Shown here piece by piece: positions 35,136 through 45,259 of a stretch of 64,000 bases of DNA. The number at the start of each line of letters is the position of its first letter. Positions within the stretch are counted from its first letter, which is position 1. The notes below the pieces were generated by a model that did no database searches, was not told the DNA's origin, and worked only from the letters and a program-made list of their open reading frames with translations. The stretch is from Mycobacterium sp. SMC-8 (GTDB taxonomy: Bacteria > Actinomycetota > Actinomycetes > Mycobacteriales > Mycobacteriaceae). The position numbers and the translations under genes are program-made. The stretch spans positions 5,704,001 through 5,768,000 of the forward strand of contig NZ_CP079865.1 of the NCBI RefSeq assembly GCF_025263565.1, read 5' to 3'.

Positions 35136-36342
35136 ATGCTTCGTTCCCAACCGAAGGCCGTCTGGGCCGTCGCGTTCGCCTCCGTCGTCGCCTTCATGGG
35201 CATCGGCCTCGTCGACCCGATCTTGAAGCCGATCGCCGACAACCTGGACGCGACGCCGTCACAGGTGTCGCTGCTGTTCACCAGCTACATGGCGGTGATG
35301 GGGGTCGCGATGCTGGTCACCGGCGTGGTGTCCAGCCGGATCGGCCCGAAACGCACGCTGCTGCTCGGGTTGGTGATCATCATCGCCGGCGCCGGCCTGG
35401 CCGGGACGAGCGACTCGGTGATGGGCATCGTCGGCTGGCGGGCGCTGTGGGGCCTGGGGAACGCGCTGTTCATCGCGACCGCGCTGGCCACCATCGTCAA
35501 CGCGGCCAAAGGTTCGGTCGCGCAGGCCATCATCCTGTACGAGGCCGCACTCGGTGTCGGCATCGCGGTCGGCCCGCTGGTCGGCGGCGTGCTCGGTTCG
35601 ATCTCGTGGCGCGGCCCGTTCTTCGGGGTCTCCGTGCTGATGGCCGTCGCGCTCGTCGTGACCACGTTCCTGCTTCCGGCCACACCCCGCGCCGAACGCG
35701 CCACCACGCTGGCCGACCCGTTCCGCGCCCTGCGCCACCGCGCCCTGTTCGGGGTGGCAGTGACCGCGCTGCTCTACAACTTCGGATTCTTCACGTTGCT
35801 GGCGTTCACGCCGTTCCCGCTCGACCTGAGTGCCCACCAAATCGGGTTCATCTTCTTCGGATGGGGTGTCGCGCTGGCGTTCACCTCGGTGTTCGTCGCA
35901 CCCCGCCTGCAGCGCCGCTTCGGGACCGTGCCGACGTTGCTGGTGAACCTGGTCGCGATGGCGCTGACCCTGGCCGTGATGGCCGTCGGCACCGACAGCA
36001 AGGCCGTCCTGGCCACATGCGTGGTGATCGCCGGACTGTGGATCGGCATCAACAACACATTGATCACCGAGACGGTGATGAAGGCCGCGCCCGTCGAACG
36101 CGGTGTCGCGTCGGCGGCCTACAGCTTCATGCGTTTCGGCGGAGCCGCCGTGGCTGGCCGGCGTGCTCGGCGAGCAGGTGAACGTGCATCTGCCGTTCTG
36201 GGTGGGCACGGCGGCGCTGCTGCTGGCGGCCGGCGTCCTCGTCGCGACGCGCGGACATCTGCGCCACATCGACGTCGAGGAGAGCGAACTCGACGAGCTC
36301 ACCGATCAGGCGCGCGCGGTCACCGTGGGCAGCGACAGCTGA
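35136..36342 (+). pseudogene. MFS drug-type transporter, frameshifted near the 3' end
   Basis: The frame from the ATG at 35136 encodes about ten transmembrane segments of a 12-TM MFS exporter, including the motif A region SRIGPKRTLLLGL. After YSFMRFGGAAV (about 36145-36155) it leaves the family and the true C-terminus continues one frame over: PWLAGVLGEQVNVHLPFW to the TGA at 36340-36342. A small deletion (for example 8 bp) would explain it. Nearly all of the protein is present, so a sequencing error is also possible. Probably co-transcribed with the MarR gene. Confidence 0.75.
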
Positions 36343-37104
36343 TCACCCGGTCACCGCAGCGCCGATCAGATAACCGACCAGATAGGTCGCGGCGATCGCC
36401 ACTCCGCCGAGAAGCAGCTGCCGCGACGCCGCCCAGATCAGCGGCCGGCGGGTGAAGCGCGCCGCCACGCCCCCGGCCAGCAGCAGCCCGACCCCGCCGC
36501 ACGCCAGACCGGCCCACAGCGATTCGTAGCCGAGCAGATACGGAATCAACGGGATGATCGCGCCGACGGCGAACAGGAAGAATGACGAGATCGCCGCGAC
36601 CCACGGCGACGGCTTCTCGCGGGGATCCACCCCAAGCTCCTGCACGAGATGGAAATTCATGGCCTTGTGCTCGTCCCGGTGGATCTCCTCGGTGGCCTTG
36701 GCGGCGGTCTCCGGGCTCATCCCCATATCGGTCAGCATCGCCACCAACTCGGCGCGCTCGGCCTGCGGATAGTTCTTGAACGCGCGGCGCTCCACCCGCA
36801 CCTCCGACTCGATCTGCTCGTTCGCCGTCGTCACCGACGTGTACTCCCCCAGCGCCATCGAGAACGCGCCGGCCAGCAACCCGGCCACGCCGCTGATGAC
36901 GACGGTGTGCGCGTCGGCGCTGGCGGCCACGCCCGCGATCAGGGCGGTGTTACTCACCAGACCGTCCATCGCGCCGAATGTCGCCGCGCGCAACCACCCT
37001 CCGGTCACATCGGAATGTCGATGGCCGGCGACGTGCGGCTTGCCGGTCGGCGACAGAGGCCCCTGCGGTGGCGCCTCGGACGGCCCCTCGGAAGGCTGCG
37101 TCAT
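36343..37104 (-). CDS. VIT1/CCC1-family Fe/Mn transporter
   Basis: 253 aa from the ATG at 37104. The family core is GAMDGLVSNTALIAGVAAS and SMALGEYTSVTTANE near the first segments, with two further hydrophobic segments before the C-terminus. The Glu-rich cytoplasmic helices between TM2 and TM3 (ERRAFKNYPQAERAELVAML) are typical of the metal-binding domain. Exports or stores Fe or Mn. The stop abuts the end of the convergent MFS gene. Confidence 0.88.
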   Translation of the reverse strand: MTQPSEGPSEAPPQGPLSPTGKPHVAGHRHSDVTGGWLRAATFGAMDGLVSNTALIAGVAASADAHTVVISGVAGLLAGAFSMALGEYTSVTTANEQIESEVRVERRAFKNYPQAERAELVAMLTDMGMSPETAAKATEEIHRDEHKAMNFHLVQELGVDPREKPSPWVAAISSFFLFAVGAIIPLIPYLLGYESLWAGLACGGVGLLLAGGVAARFTRRPLIWAASRQLLLGGVAIAATYLVGYLIGAAVTG

Positions 37105-37206
37105 GGGCTTGATTGAACACCGCCCGGCCACCGCCCCGGTAATGAGGTTTACCTGGGTTTGGCACATCACAGTTTGCGGTCACGCCCGGAGGGCTACCGT
37201 CGCATC

Positions 37207-39168
37207 ATGACCACCACCGCGGAGCATCTGCGCAACTCACTCGACGGCCGTTTCCGTGACGTGAAGAACCGGGTGCGACAGGAACTCAGCAACGAGATCT
37301 TCCGGCCGCACTACACCCCCAACACCGTCATCGCGCGCACGAAAGTGGCCGAGCAGATGAAGATCATGGCCGCCCGCGGCGCGGCCGAGGACGGCTTCAA
37401 AAAGGAGCACGGCGGCAACGGCGACGTCGGCGCCGCGGTCACCCAGATCGAGATGCTGGCGATGAGCGACCTGTCGTTGATGGTCAAGGCCGGCGTGCAG
37501 TGGGGTCTGTTCGGCGGCGCCATCGAGAATCTGGGGACCGAGCGTCACCACCAGGCGTACGTCAAGAAGCTGATCGACCTCGAGCTGCTCGGCTGTTTCG
37601 CGATGACCGAGACCGGTCACGGCAGCGATGTCCAGTCGCTGGAAACCACGGCCACCTACGACCCGGCCACCGAGGAGTTCGTCATCGACTCCCCCACCCC
37701 CTCGTCACGCAAGGATTACATCGGCGGCGCAGCCGAGACCGCCCGGGTCGCAGCGGTTTTCGCGCAACTGATCACCCCGGACGGCGTCACGCACGGCGTG
37801 CACTGCTTCGTGGTGCCCATTCGCGACGACGACGGCAACGACCTGCCCGGCGTGACGACGTCGGACTGCCACTACAAGGGTGGGCTCCCCGGCGTCGACA
37901 ACGGCCGCATCCAGTTCGACAACGTCCGGATACCGCGCGGGAACCTGTTGAACAAGTACGCCGACGTCGCCGCCGACGGCACCTACAGCTCCCCGATCGA
38001 GAACCCCAACCGCCGCTTCTTCACGATGCTGGGCACCCTGATCCGCGGTCGGGTCACCGTCGGTGGCAGCGCGGGCGCGGCCGCGCGCGTCGCTCTCGAC
38101 ATCGCGACCCGGTATGCGTTGCAGCGCAGGCAGTTCTCCGATCCCGACGGCGGTGAGGTGTTGTTGATGGACTACCTCGTCCACCAGCGCCGGCTGTTTC
38201 CGTTGATCGCCCGCTCCTACGCGCTGCAGTTCGCTCAAAATGAGCTGGTGGCCCGCTGCCACGAACTGCAGACCGCCGACGACCCAGACCCCGAGGAGCA
38301 GCGCGAGCTGGAATCCCGCGCTGCGGGCCTGAAGGCGGCCAACACCTGGCACGCCACCCGCGCCATCCAGGAGGCCCGCGAGGCGTGCGGCGGCGCAGGC
38401 TATCTCGCCGAGAACCGGTTGATCGCGTTGAAGGCCGACACCGACGTGTTCACCACGTTCGAAGGCGACAACCATGTGCTGTTCCAGCTGGTGGCCAAGG
38501 AGCTGCTGACCGCCTACGCCGACGACATCAAGGGCATGAGCCCGGTCGAGTGGGTACGCTTCGCGGCCAACTTCGCCGGTGAGCGGGTGCTCAAACGCAC
38601 TGCGGCACAGACGATCATGCAAACCATCCTGGACACCCGGCAGGACAACGAGGAAGAGGGCAGCCTTTTCAACCGGGGTACGCAGGTCGCGATGTTCGAG
38701 GACCGCGAAGAGTACATGATCTCGTCGGTGGCGCGGCGGCTGCAGAGCAAGGCCAAGGAGATGAGCGCCTTCGACGCGTTCAACTCGGTGCAGGACCATG
38801 TGCTGCACGTCGCGCAGGCCCACATCGACCGCATTGTGCTGGAGGCCTTCGTCGCGGGCATCGACGCCTGCCAGGACCGCCTGGCCCGCGAGATCCTGGG
38901 CATGGTGTGCGACCTGTACGCGTTGTCGGTGATCGAAGAGGACAAGGCCTGGTTCGTCGAGCACCGGTTCCTGTCCACCGAGCGCGCCAAGGCCGTCACC
39001 CGGGGCATCAACGACCGCTGCCGGCGCCTGCGCCCCTATGCCGAGATGCTCGTCGACGGATTCGGCATCCCCGAGCAGCTGCGCTATGCCGAGATGCTGC
39101 ACCCGGAGCACATCCCCGACGCCGACGAGCACACCCCGCAGAACGCGACCAGCGCGGGGACCATCTAG
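37207..39168 (+). CDS. Acyl-CoA dehydrogenase/oxidase-family flavoprotein
   Basis: 653 aa from the ATG at 37207. Middle domain with CFAMTETGHGSDVQSLETTATYD (FAD/substrate region, about residues 140-162), then RGNLLNKYADVAADG and the C-terminal helical domain (ATRYALQRRQFSD; CGGAGYLAENRLIALKADTDVFTTFEGDN). The length of about 650 residues and the extra C-terminal domain resemble acyl-CoA oxidases more than 400-aa dehydrogenases. The final TA of its stop context is the IS630 insertion target. Confidence 0.85.
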   Translation: MTTTAEHLRNSLDGRFRDVKNRVRQELSNEIFRPHYTPNTVIARTKVAEQMKIMAARGAAEDGFKKEHGGNGDVGAAVTQIEMLAMSDLSLMVKAGVQWGLFGGAIENLGTERHHQAYVKKLIDLELLGCFAMTETGHGSDVQSLETTATYDPATEEFVIDSPTPSSRKDYIGGAAETARVAAVFAQLITPDGVTHGVHCFVVPIRDDDGNDLPGVTTSDCHYKGGLPGVDNGRIQFDNVRIPRGNLLNKYADVAADGTYSSPIENPNRRFFTMLGTLIRGRVTVGGSAGAAARVALDIATRYALQRRQFSDPDGGEVLLMDYLVHQRRLFPLIARSYALQFAQNELVARCHELQTADDPDPEEQRELESRAAGLKAANTWHATRAIQEAREACGGAGYLAENRLIALKADTDVFTTFEGDNHVLFQLVAKELLTAYADDIKGMSPVEWVRFAANFAGERVLKRTAAQTIMQTILDTRQDNEEEGSLFNRGTQVAMFEDREEYMISSVARRLQSKAKEMSAFDAFNSVQDHVLHVAQAHIDRIVLEAFVAGIDACQDRLAREILGMVCDLYALSVIEEDKAWFVEHRFLSTERAKAVTRGINDRCRRLRPYAEMLVDGFGIPEQLRYAEMLHPEHIPDADEHTPQNATSAGTI

Positions 39169-40226
39169 TGTCTCGCGTCTGAATTTGGTTTACGGGTATG
39201 GGGCAGGATGTCGTCTGCGGATTTGGTCCACACGAATGGGTGGCAGCGCTGATTCCAGCCTTGGATGAACGCGGCGATGGCGGCCATCAGTTCTTTGACG
39301 CTGTTGAACGAGCCACGGCGGATGGCTTGGCGGGTGATGATCGAGAAGAACACCTCGACCATGTTCAGCCAGGATCCTGAGGTCGGCGTGAAATGCAGTG
39401 TCACGCGGGGGTTCTTGTCCAGCCAGGCGTTGATGTCGGCATGCTTGTGGGTGTGGTAGTTGTCGCACACCACGTGCAGTTTCCGTCGGGGGTAAGCGCG
39501 GGCGACCGCTTTGAGGAAGTCGAGGAACTCCGCTTTGCCGTGCCGCTCATAGCAGCGGTCGGTCACCTTGCCGGTGGCGATCTCGAGTGCGGCAAACAAG
39601 GTGGCGGTGCCGTTGCGCTGGTAGTCATGGGTCGCTTTTTCGGGCAACCCGGGACGCAGCGGCAGGATCGGCTGGGTCCGGTTGAGGGCTTGAATCTGGG
39701 ACTTTTCATCTACGCACAACACGATCGCGTTGGTCGGCGGGTTCAAGTAGAGGCCGATTACGTCGCGGACCTTGGCCTCCAGCTCCGGGTCGGTGGAGAA
39801 CTTAAAGGTCTCCCGGCGCCAGGGTTTGACCCCGTAACGGCGCCAGGCCCGGGCGACCGTGGCGTCCCCCACGCCGAGGTGTTTGCCGAGCAGTCGACTC
39901 GACCAGTGGGTGACCGCCAAAACCTCCGGCGGCGGCTCCAGGGTGGCTGCCAGGATCGCCGCGTCGTCGACAGTCTTGGGTCGACCGCTGCGAGGCTCGT
40001 CGGCAAGTCCATCAATCCCGTACGCGGCGAATCGATCCCGCCATTTGATCACCGTCGGTCGCGAGACTCCCACCTGCCGGGCTGCGCCAGAGGTGCCGGC
40101 ACCATCAGCCACCGCCAGCACGATCCGGGCCCGCTCGACATGACCGGCAGATGCCGTCGTCGACCGCGTCCACGACTCCAACGTCACGCGATCCTCAGAA
40201 CTGATCACCAGCGCAGATGACGGCAT
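39165..40226 (-). CDS. IS630-family transposase
   Basis: 353 aa, one frame. N-terminal HTH (TSGAARQVGVSRPTVIKWRDRFAAYGIDGL) and winged region, then the DDE domain: first Asp in IVLCVDEKSQIQ, second in HVVCDNYHTHKH, Glu in SGSWLNMVEVFFS. Uninterrupted. Its stop codon CTAG-context is shared with that of the convergent acyl-CoA gene. Confidence 0.92.
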   Translation of the reverse strand: MPSSALVISSEDRVTLESWTRSTTASAGHVERARIVLAVADGAGTSGAARQVGVSRPTVIKWRDRFAAYGIDGLADEPRSGRPKTVDDAAILAATLEPPPEVLAVTHWSSRLLGKHLGVGDATVARAWRRYGVKPWRRETFKFSTDPELEAKVRDVIGLYLNPPTNAIVLCVDEKSQIQALNRTQPILPLRPGLPEKATHDYQRNGTATLFAALEIATGKVTDRCYERHGKAEFLDFLKAVARAYPRRKLHVVCDNYHTHKHADINAWLDKNPRVTLHFTPTSGSWLNMVEVFFSIITRQAIRRGSFNSVKELMAAIAAFIQGWNQRCHPFVWTKSADDILPHTRKPNSDARH

Positions 40227-40270
40227 ACACCATCATCCCACACTGTAAACTAATTAATGACGCATGACAC
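39168..40270 (-). mobile_element. IS630-family element at a TA target
   Basis: 1103 bp between TA copies (39166-39167 and 40271-40272). Imperfect inverted ends: GTGTCTCGCGTCTGAATTTG at 39168 and GTGTCATGCGTCATTAATTA at 40270. The insertion falls in the TAG stop codon of the acyl-CoA gene; because the IS begins with G and the native next base is also G, the TAG is preserved. Confidence 0.9.
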
Positions 40271-40279
40271 TAGCGGACG

Positions 40280-40771
40280 TCAGGGCCCCGGTATCGGGTC
40301 CAGGACCGTCAGCCTGCCCTCCTCGAGTGTGACCTTGGCGGTGCCGATACCGGTCGGGCAGCACGGCTCGTCCCGGCCTTGCCGCCACTGGTACTGCACG
40401 ACGGCGTCGTGCTGGCCCTGCGGGGTCACGGTGATGTAGGGCCGCGGGTCCATCGTCGGTGAACCGACGGGCTCGTCACTGTCGAAGAACAACACCTGCT
40501 GCGGGCTGTCGGGCTGATCGCCGGAGGTCACCACCGCCCACTGCAGCCGACAGTCTGCGGCGCTGCCGCGGGCGGTCTCACGCCACGGCCCCGGCGGCAG
40601 CAGCGACAACTCGGACTCGATGGCCTGCGGGGTCGGGCCCGGGCCGCAGTCGGCGGCCACACTCGTCGGCGCCGGCGCCGGGGGACTCCAGCCGCATCCG
40701 GCGGCGGCCGTCACGCCGGCGACCAGCACGGCCAGCGCCACATGACTGCCCTGAGGGCGCGCAACTCGCAT
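40280..40771 (-). CDS. lppP: LppP/LprE-family lipoprotein
   Basis: 163 aa from the ATG at 40771. Signal peptide with a hydrophobic core (VALAVLVAGVTAAAG) and a lipobox-like AAGC at about residues 25-28, so the mature protein is probably an outer-face lipoprotein. The conserved part is LPPGPWRETARGSAADCRLQWAVV and FFDSDEPVGSPT, as in the LppP/LprE family of mycobacteria. Function of the family is not known in detail. Confidence 0.8.
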   Translation of the reverse strand: MRVARPQGSHVALAVLVAGVTAAAGCGWSPPAPAPTSVAADCGPGPTPQAIESELSLLPPGPWRETARGSAADCRLQWAVVTSGDQPDSPQQVLFFDSDEPVGSPTMDPRPYITVTPQGQHDAVVQYQWRQGRDEPCCPTGIGTAKVTLEEGRLTVLDPIPGP

Positions 40772-41054
40772 GCGCCTCAGAATATGCGGGCGCGGCGGGC
40801 AACCGTCAAAGCGCTTCTGAGCGCGCGTCTTATCCGCAGTCGCCCCACGGCGCGGCACCACAGGGCGCCGTGGCGCGCACCGGGGGCGAGAAGGACATGG
40901 TGGCGAGCGTCGCTCCCGTAGTCGTCGTAGGACGCGAAACCCGTTGACACTCAGTGTCGGAGGCTTGCGTCGGTGCGAGGAGCGTATCCACCCGACTGCG
41001 GTGCGGACGTGCCGTGACAGGGGGTTCCCACCGAGGCCACAGGAGATTCGCCGA

Positions 41055-41128
41055 CTGCCCCCGGGCGGGTGGGCGGGAAACTGCCCCGGGCGGGTGGGCG
41101 GGAAACTGCCCCGGCGGGTGGGCGGGAA
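41055..41128. repeat. Short tandem repeat, three units
   Basis: Three adjacent copies of a 23-26-bp unit (CTGCCCC then GGGCGGGTGGGCGGGAA) lie just downstream of the tRNA-Asn gene on its transcribed strand. Probably replication-slippage repeat; no coding frame. Confidence 0.6.
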
Positions 41129-41135
41129 CTGATGG

Positions 41136-41208
<73 letters not shown>

Positions 41209-41364
41209 TTGCCCTCCCGCGGTCTGCGCCGCGGGCCAGAGAGCACTCTAGCCTACGTCGGCGCGACGGTGCCAATGCGCTCCCGGCCCGGCGCGTACAG
41301 CCGGTCGTGAGGCAGGATGGAACCCGACACGTCACCTCACTTCGAGACCTCCGGGAGGAGCCCT

Positions 41365-41616
41365 GTGATCGGGTATGTCGCCGCAGCGGCCGTCGGCTAC
41401 GTGATGGGAACGAAGGCCGGCCGGCGGCGTTTCGAGCAGATCGCGGGCACCTACCGGGCCGTCACCGGCAGCCCGGCGGCCAAGGCCGTCATCGAAGCCG
41501 GGCGACGCAAAATCGCCGAGCGGGTGTCCCCCGACCCGGCGATGGTGAAGTTGACACGCATCGACTCCGGCACCGAGGTTCTCGAGCCGGAGCCGTTGGT
41601 GAGGAAGAACCCCTAG
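41365..41616 (+). CDS. Small conserved mycobacterial protein (Rv2342-like)
   Basis: 83 aa from the GTG at 41365 (GGGAGGAG upstream). One N-terminal hydrophobic segment (VIGYVAAAAVGYVMGTKAG) followed by basic KAGRRRFEQIAGTYRAV and an acidic tail. The hydrophobic start followed by RRRFEQI is typical of a small membrane-tethered protein conserved in mycobacteria next to dnaG. Function unknown. Confidence 0.65.
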   Translation: MIGYVAAAAVGYVMGTKAGRRRFEQIAGTYRAVTGSPAAKAVIEAGRRKIAERVSPDPAMVKLTRIDSGTEVLEPEPLVRKNP

Positions 41617-41906
41617 TTGCCGCCGATGCCCTGACTGATCGTGGTGCCCGGCAGCAGCGGGCCGGTGTAGAAACCGAAGCCGTTGTCACCGAAACCGATC
41701 TGCGGGGTGCCGATCGTGGCGCCTGAACCGTTGGAGTAGGACAGGCAGTTGCCGTCCTCCTTGTTGCCGAACCACGCCAGGCAGCGCGGCCCGGCGTTGG
41801 CCTCCGCGGCGTTCACGCCGGCGACCGCGTAGAGAGGGACGGCGACCGCGGCGGCGGCGATGGCCCCGGCGATCAGCCGCATCCTGTTGCCCTGGATCCT
41901 GCCCAT
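41613..41906 (-). CDS. Small secreted mycobacterial protein (DUF7155-like)
   Basis: 97 aa from the ATG at 41906 (GTG at 41909 also possible). Signal peptide RLIAGAIAAAAVAVPLYAVAGVNAAEANA, then a mature region with two cysteines (RCLAWFGNKEDGNCLSYSNGSG) and Gly-rich tail (GFGDNGFGFYTG). Exported; function unknown. Its stop overlaps that of the convergent gene by two bases. Confidence 0.7.
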   Translation of the reverse strand: MGRIQGNRMRLIAGAIAAAAVAVPLYAVAGVNAAEANAGPRCLAWFGNKEDGNCLSYSNGSGATIGTPQIGFGDNGFGFYTGPLLPGTTISQGIGGN

Positions 41907-41963
41907 CACAACCCACCTTCTCCCCGACGGTTCAACGCGACCACCATAACCCGCGTATCGGCA

Positions 41964-43907
41964 TCACGCAGTCAGGTCGTTACCGCTGGCCTGTTCCAGC
42001 AGGCTGCGCCGGTAGGCCTCCATCGCCACGAGGTCCCCGAACAGCGCGTGGTATTCGTCGCCCTGCTCCACCGGCGACATCCGCTGCAGTTTCGACTTCA
42101 CCTCGGCGATCTGCCTGCCGATCCACACCTCCTGCAGGCGGGCCAGCACGCCGCCGATGTAGCGCGGCAGCCGCTCGTCGTCGGCGTTGATGGCCTCCAC
42201 GCCGAGTTCGTTGACCAGGCTCGCCGTCTCCGGGCCGGCCACCCGCTCGCGCACCCTCTCGATCCACTGTGCGCCGGTGATGCCTGAACCGGTGCCGCCG
42301 GCGGCCTCGACGGCCGCGCGCACCGCGGCGTAGCCGGGATGGGTGAAGCTGTCCGCGGCCAGCGAGTCGAACACCGGCCCGGCCAGCGCCGGGTACTGCA
42401 GCGCCGACTTCAGGGCTTCGCGCTGCGGCCACAACGCCGGATCGGCAGGGTCCGGCCTGGCCATCTGCGGGGCGGCCGCGCTCCGGGCGTTCGGCGCCTG
42501 CTCGGCGGCGGCTCCACGGCGGCGGGAGCGTTCGGGCATGCCCCGCCTGGTCGCCTCCTCACGCACGCGGCTGAGCACCTGTCCCTCGTCGTTCCAGCCT
42601 GTCCATCCCGCGAGGCGCCTCGCGTACTCGTCGCGTAGCGCGTAGTCGCGGATCCGGGCCACCAGCGGGACACATTGGCGCAGCGCGTCAACCTTGGCCT
42701 GCGGGTCGTTGTCCAGGACGTCGCCGGCCGGGATCAGGCTGCGGACGGCGAACTCGAACATCGGGATACGGCGCGCCACCAGGTCACGCAGCGCACCGTC
42801 GCCGGAGCGCAACCGCAGGTCACACGGGTCCATCCCGTCGGCGGCGACGGCGACGAAGGACTTTCCGGCCACTTGCTGGTCCCCGTCGAACGCCTTCAAT
42901 GCGGCGGCCTGCCCCGCGGCGTCGCCGTCGAACACGAAGATCAATTCGCCGCGGTACCAGTTGTCGTCCATCATCAGCCGGCGCAGCAGCGCGAGGTGGC
43001 TGTCGCCGAACGCGGTGCCGCACGACGCGACGGCGGTGGTCTCCCCGGCCAGGTGCATGGCCATCACATCGGTGTAGCCCTCGACCACCACCGCACGGTG
43101 CGACTTGGCGATGTCCCGCTTGGCCAGGTCGAGCCCGAACAGCACCGAGGACTTCTTGTACAGCACGGTCTCGGGGGTGTTGACGTACTTGGCTTCCATC
43201 GGGTCGTCGTCGAAGATGCGCCGGGCCCCGAACCCGATGACCTCGCCGCCGCTGGCCCGGATCGGCCACAGCAACCGGCGGTGGAAGCGGTCCATCGGGC
43301 CGCGCCGGCCCTCTCTCGAGAGTCCGGCGGCCTCCAGCTCCTTGAACTCGAAGCCCAAGCGCCGCAGGTGTTTTGTCAGCGTGTCCCAACCCGACGGCGC
43401 GAAACCGCAACCGAACGTGGTGGCCGCCGCCGCGTCGAAGTTGCGGTCGAGCAGGTACTGGCGCGCCGGCGCGGCCTCGTCGCTCTGAAGCTGTTCGGCG
43501 TAGAACTCCTGGGCGGCCGCGTTGGCGGCCAGCAGCCTGCTGCGGCTCCCCCGGTCGCGCTGGACGTTGGTGTTCGCGCCGCCGGTGTAGGTGACGGTGT
43601 AGCCGACGCGGTCGGCGAGCAACTCGACGGACTCCACGAAGCTGACGTGCTCGATCTTCTGCAAGAACGCGTAGACGTCGCCGCCCTCGCCACAGCCGAA
43701 GCAGTGGAAGTGGCCGTGGTTGGGACGCACGTGGAACGACGGGGACTTCTCGTCGTGGAACGGACACAGCCCCTTCAGCGAGTCGGCGCCCGCCCGGCGC
43801 AGCTGCACGTAGTCGCCGACGACGTCCTCGATGTTGACGCGTTCACGAATGGCGGCGATGTCGCGGTCGGGGATCCTGCCCCGTCCTCGAGTCGCTTCGG
43901 CCGCCAC
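41964..43907 (-). CDS. dnaG: DNA primase
   Basis: 647 aa. Zinc-binding CHC2 finger with C48, H51, C69 and C72 (GLCPFHDEKSPSFHV...FHCFGCGEGGDVYAF), then the RNA-polymerase-like core and Toprim motif VVVEGYTDVMAMH and FDGDAAGQAAA, and a C-terminal DnaB-interaction domain. Synthesises primers at the fork. Follows dgt on the same strand after 4 bp. Confidence 0.95.
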   Translation of the reverse strand: MAAEATRGRGRIPDRDIAAIRERVNIEDVVGDYVQLRRAGADSLKGLCPFHDEKSPSFHVRPNHGHFHCFGCGEGGDVYAFLQKIEHVSFVESVELLADRVGYTVTYTGGANTNVQRDRGSRSRLLAANAAAQEFYAEQLQSDEAAPARQYLLDRNFDAAAATTFGCGFAPSGWDTLTKHLRRLGFEFKELEAAGLSREGRRGPMDRFHRRLLWPIRASGGEVIGFGARRIFDDDPMEAKYVNTPETVLYKKSSVLFGLDLAKRDIAKSHRAVVVEGYTDVMAMHLAGETTAVASCGTAFGDSHLALLRRLMMDDNWYRGELIFVFDGDAAGQAAALKAFDGDQQVAGKSFVAVAADGMDPCDLRLRSGDGALRDLVARRIPMFEFAVRSLIPAGDVLDNDPQAKVDALRQCVPLVARIRDYALRDEYARRLAGWTGWNDEGQVLSRVREEATRRGMPERSRRRGAAAEQAPNARSAAAPQMARPDPADPALWPQREALKSALQYPALAGPVFDSLAADSFTHPGYAAVRAAVEAAGGTGSGITGAQWIERVRERVAGPETASLVNELGVEAINADDERLPRYIGGVLARLQEVWIGRQIAEVKSKLQRMSPVEQGDEYHALFGDLVAMEAYRRSLLEQASGNDLTA

Positions 43908-43911
43908 CCGC

Positions 43912-45186
43912 TCAGTCTAGAGGCCGGGGCGAGCGCGCTTCGTGCACTCGTTCCAGTCGCCCCTCGGTGTAGGAGGCGATCTGGTCGATAACCACCCGCA
44001 GGCGAGCGCCGTCGTCGGGGGCCGCGGCGAACTCCGCCGCGAACTGGGGGTCCAGGCTGCCCGGCGCCTGCCCCCACAGCGCCAGCGCCACCTCGTGGAT
44101 CCGGTTGCGCTGATCGGCCTGGATCTGGAGGTGCCGGTGGTCGGACATGATGAACTGCAACGCGAGGGTCTTGAGCAGCGCCACCTCGGCGCGCACCAGG
44201 CTGGGCACCGCCAGCTCGGCGTCGAAACGGCGCAACCGCCCGGGGCCGGCAACCTCGCGGGTGGCGGTCAACGCGGCGTTGGCGAACCGTCCGACCAACT
44301 CACTGGTCAACGTCTTGAGCGCCACCGACGCGGACAGGGTGCCGTCGAACTTGCCCACCGCCGCCACCACCGGCACCTGCGAGAGCCGCGCGGCGGCCTC
44401 CATCAGATCGTCGGGGGTCAGCGACGGAAACGACTGGGCGCCGACGTGGGCCAGCGAGGCGGCGGCGTCGGCGTCGGCCAGCACCCGCAGGTCGATGCGG
44501 CCGGAGATGACACCGTCCTCGACGTCGTGCACCGAGTAGGCCACGTCGTCGGCCCAGTCCATCACCTGCGCCTCCAGGCACGGCTGCCGGGCGGGTGCGC
44601 CCTCGCGCACCCACTGCGCTGCGGCCATGTCGTCGCCGTAGAACCCGAACTTGCGGCGGCCGCCCTCACGGGACCACGGGTACTTCGCCACCGCGTCCAG
44701 CGATGCCCGGGTCAGGTTCAGGCCGGCGCTGCGCCCGTGCTCGTCGAGCACCTTGGGCTCGAGCCGGGTCAGGATGCGGAAGTTCTGGGCGTTGCCCTCG
44801 AAACCGCCGAAGGCCTTGACGATCTCGTCGAGGGCGCGTTCCCCGTTGTGCCCGTAGGGCGGGTGGCCGATGTCGTGCGCCAGACCGGCGAGATCCACGA
44901 GGTCCGGATCGCATCCCAGACCGATCGCCATCCCGCGGCCGATCTGGGCCACCTCCAGCGAATGCGTCAACCGGGTGCGCGGCGTCTCACCGTCGCGCGG
45001 GCCCACCACCTGGGTCTTGTCGGCGAGCCGGCGCAGCGCGGCACAGTGCAGGACGCGGGCCCGGTCACGCGCGAAGTCGGAGCGGTGCTCGGTGTCGGTC
45101 CCGGGCAGGCCGGCGCTCTTCGCCGGTTCGGCCACCAAGCGCTGGCGGTCGAACGCGTCGTAGCTGTCCTGCAGTCGTGGGCTCAC
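43912..45186 (-). CDS. dgt: Deoxyguanosinetriphosphate triphosphohydrolase
   Basis: 424 aa. HD-domain phosphohydrolase with His75 (TRLTHSLEV), the His-Asp pair at about 104-105 ([16 protein letters not shown]) and a later Asp ([11 protein letters not shown]), as in dGTPases that convert dGTP to deoxyguanosine and tripolyphosphate. Coupled closely to dnaG, which fits dNTP-pool control at replication. Confidence 0.93.
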   Translation of the reverse strand: MSPRLQDSYDAFDRQRLVAEPAKSAGLPGTDTEHRSDFARDRARVLHCAALRRLADKTQVVGPRDGETPRTRLTHSLEVAQIGRGMAIGLGCDPDLVDLAGLAHDIGHPPYGHNGERALDEIVKAFGGFEGNAQNFRILTRLEPKVLDEHGRSAGLNLTRASLDAVAKYPWSREGGRRKFGFYGDDMAAAQWVREGAPARQPCLEAQVMDWADDVAYSVHDVEDGVISGRIDLRVLADADAAASLAHVGAQSFPSLTPDDLMEAAARLSQVPVVAAVGKFDGTLSASVALKTLTSELVGRFANAALTATREVAGPGRLRRFDAELAVPSLVRAEVALLKTLALQFIMSDHRHLQIQADQRNRIHEVALALWGQAPGSLDPQFAAEFAAAPDDGARLRVVIDQIASYTEGRLERVHEARSPRPLD

Positions 45187-45259
45187 CGAAGCACAGTCTG
45201 CCAGGGGTGATCACCCGGTAAACGCAGCCGTCCGGGTGTGCCGCACTACATTGGCGGAC

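Noticed and set aside
41055..41128. CRISPR array
   Set aside because: The units are directly adjacent without spacers; simple tandem repeat. No cas genes in the window.
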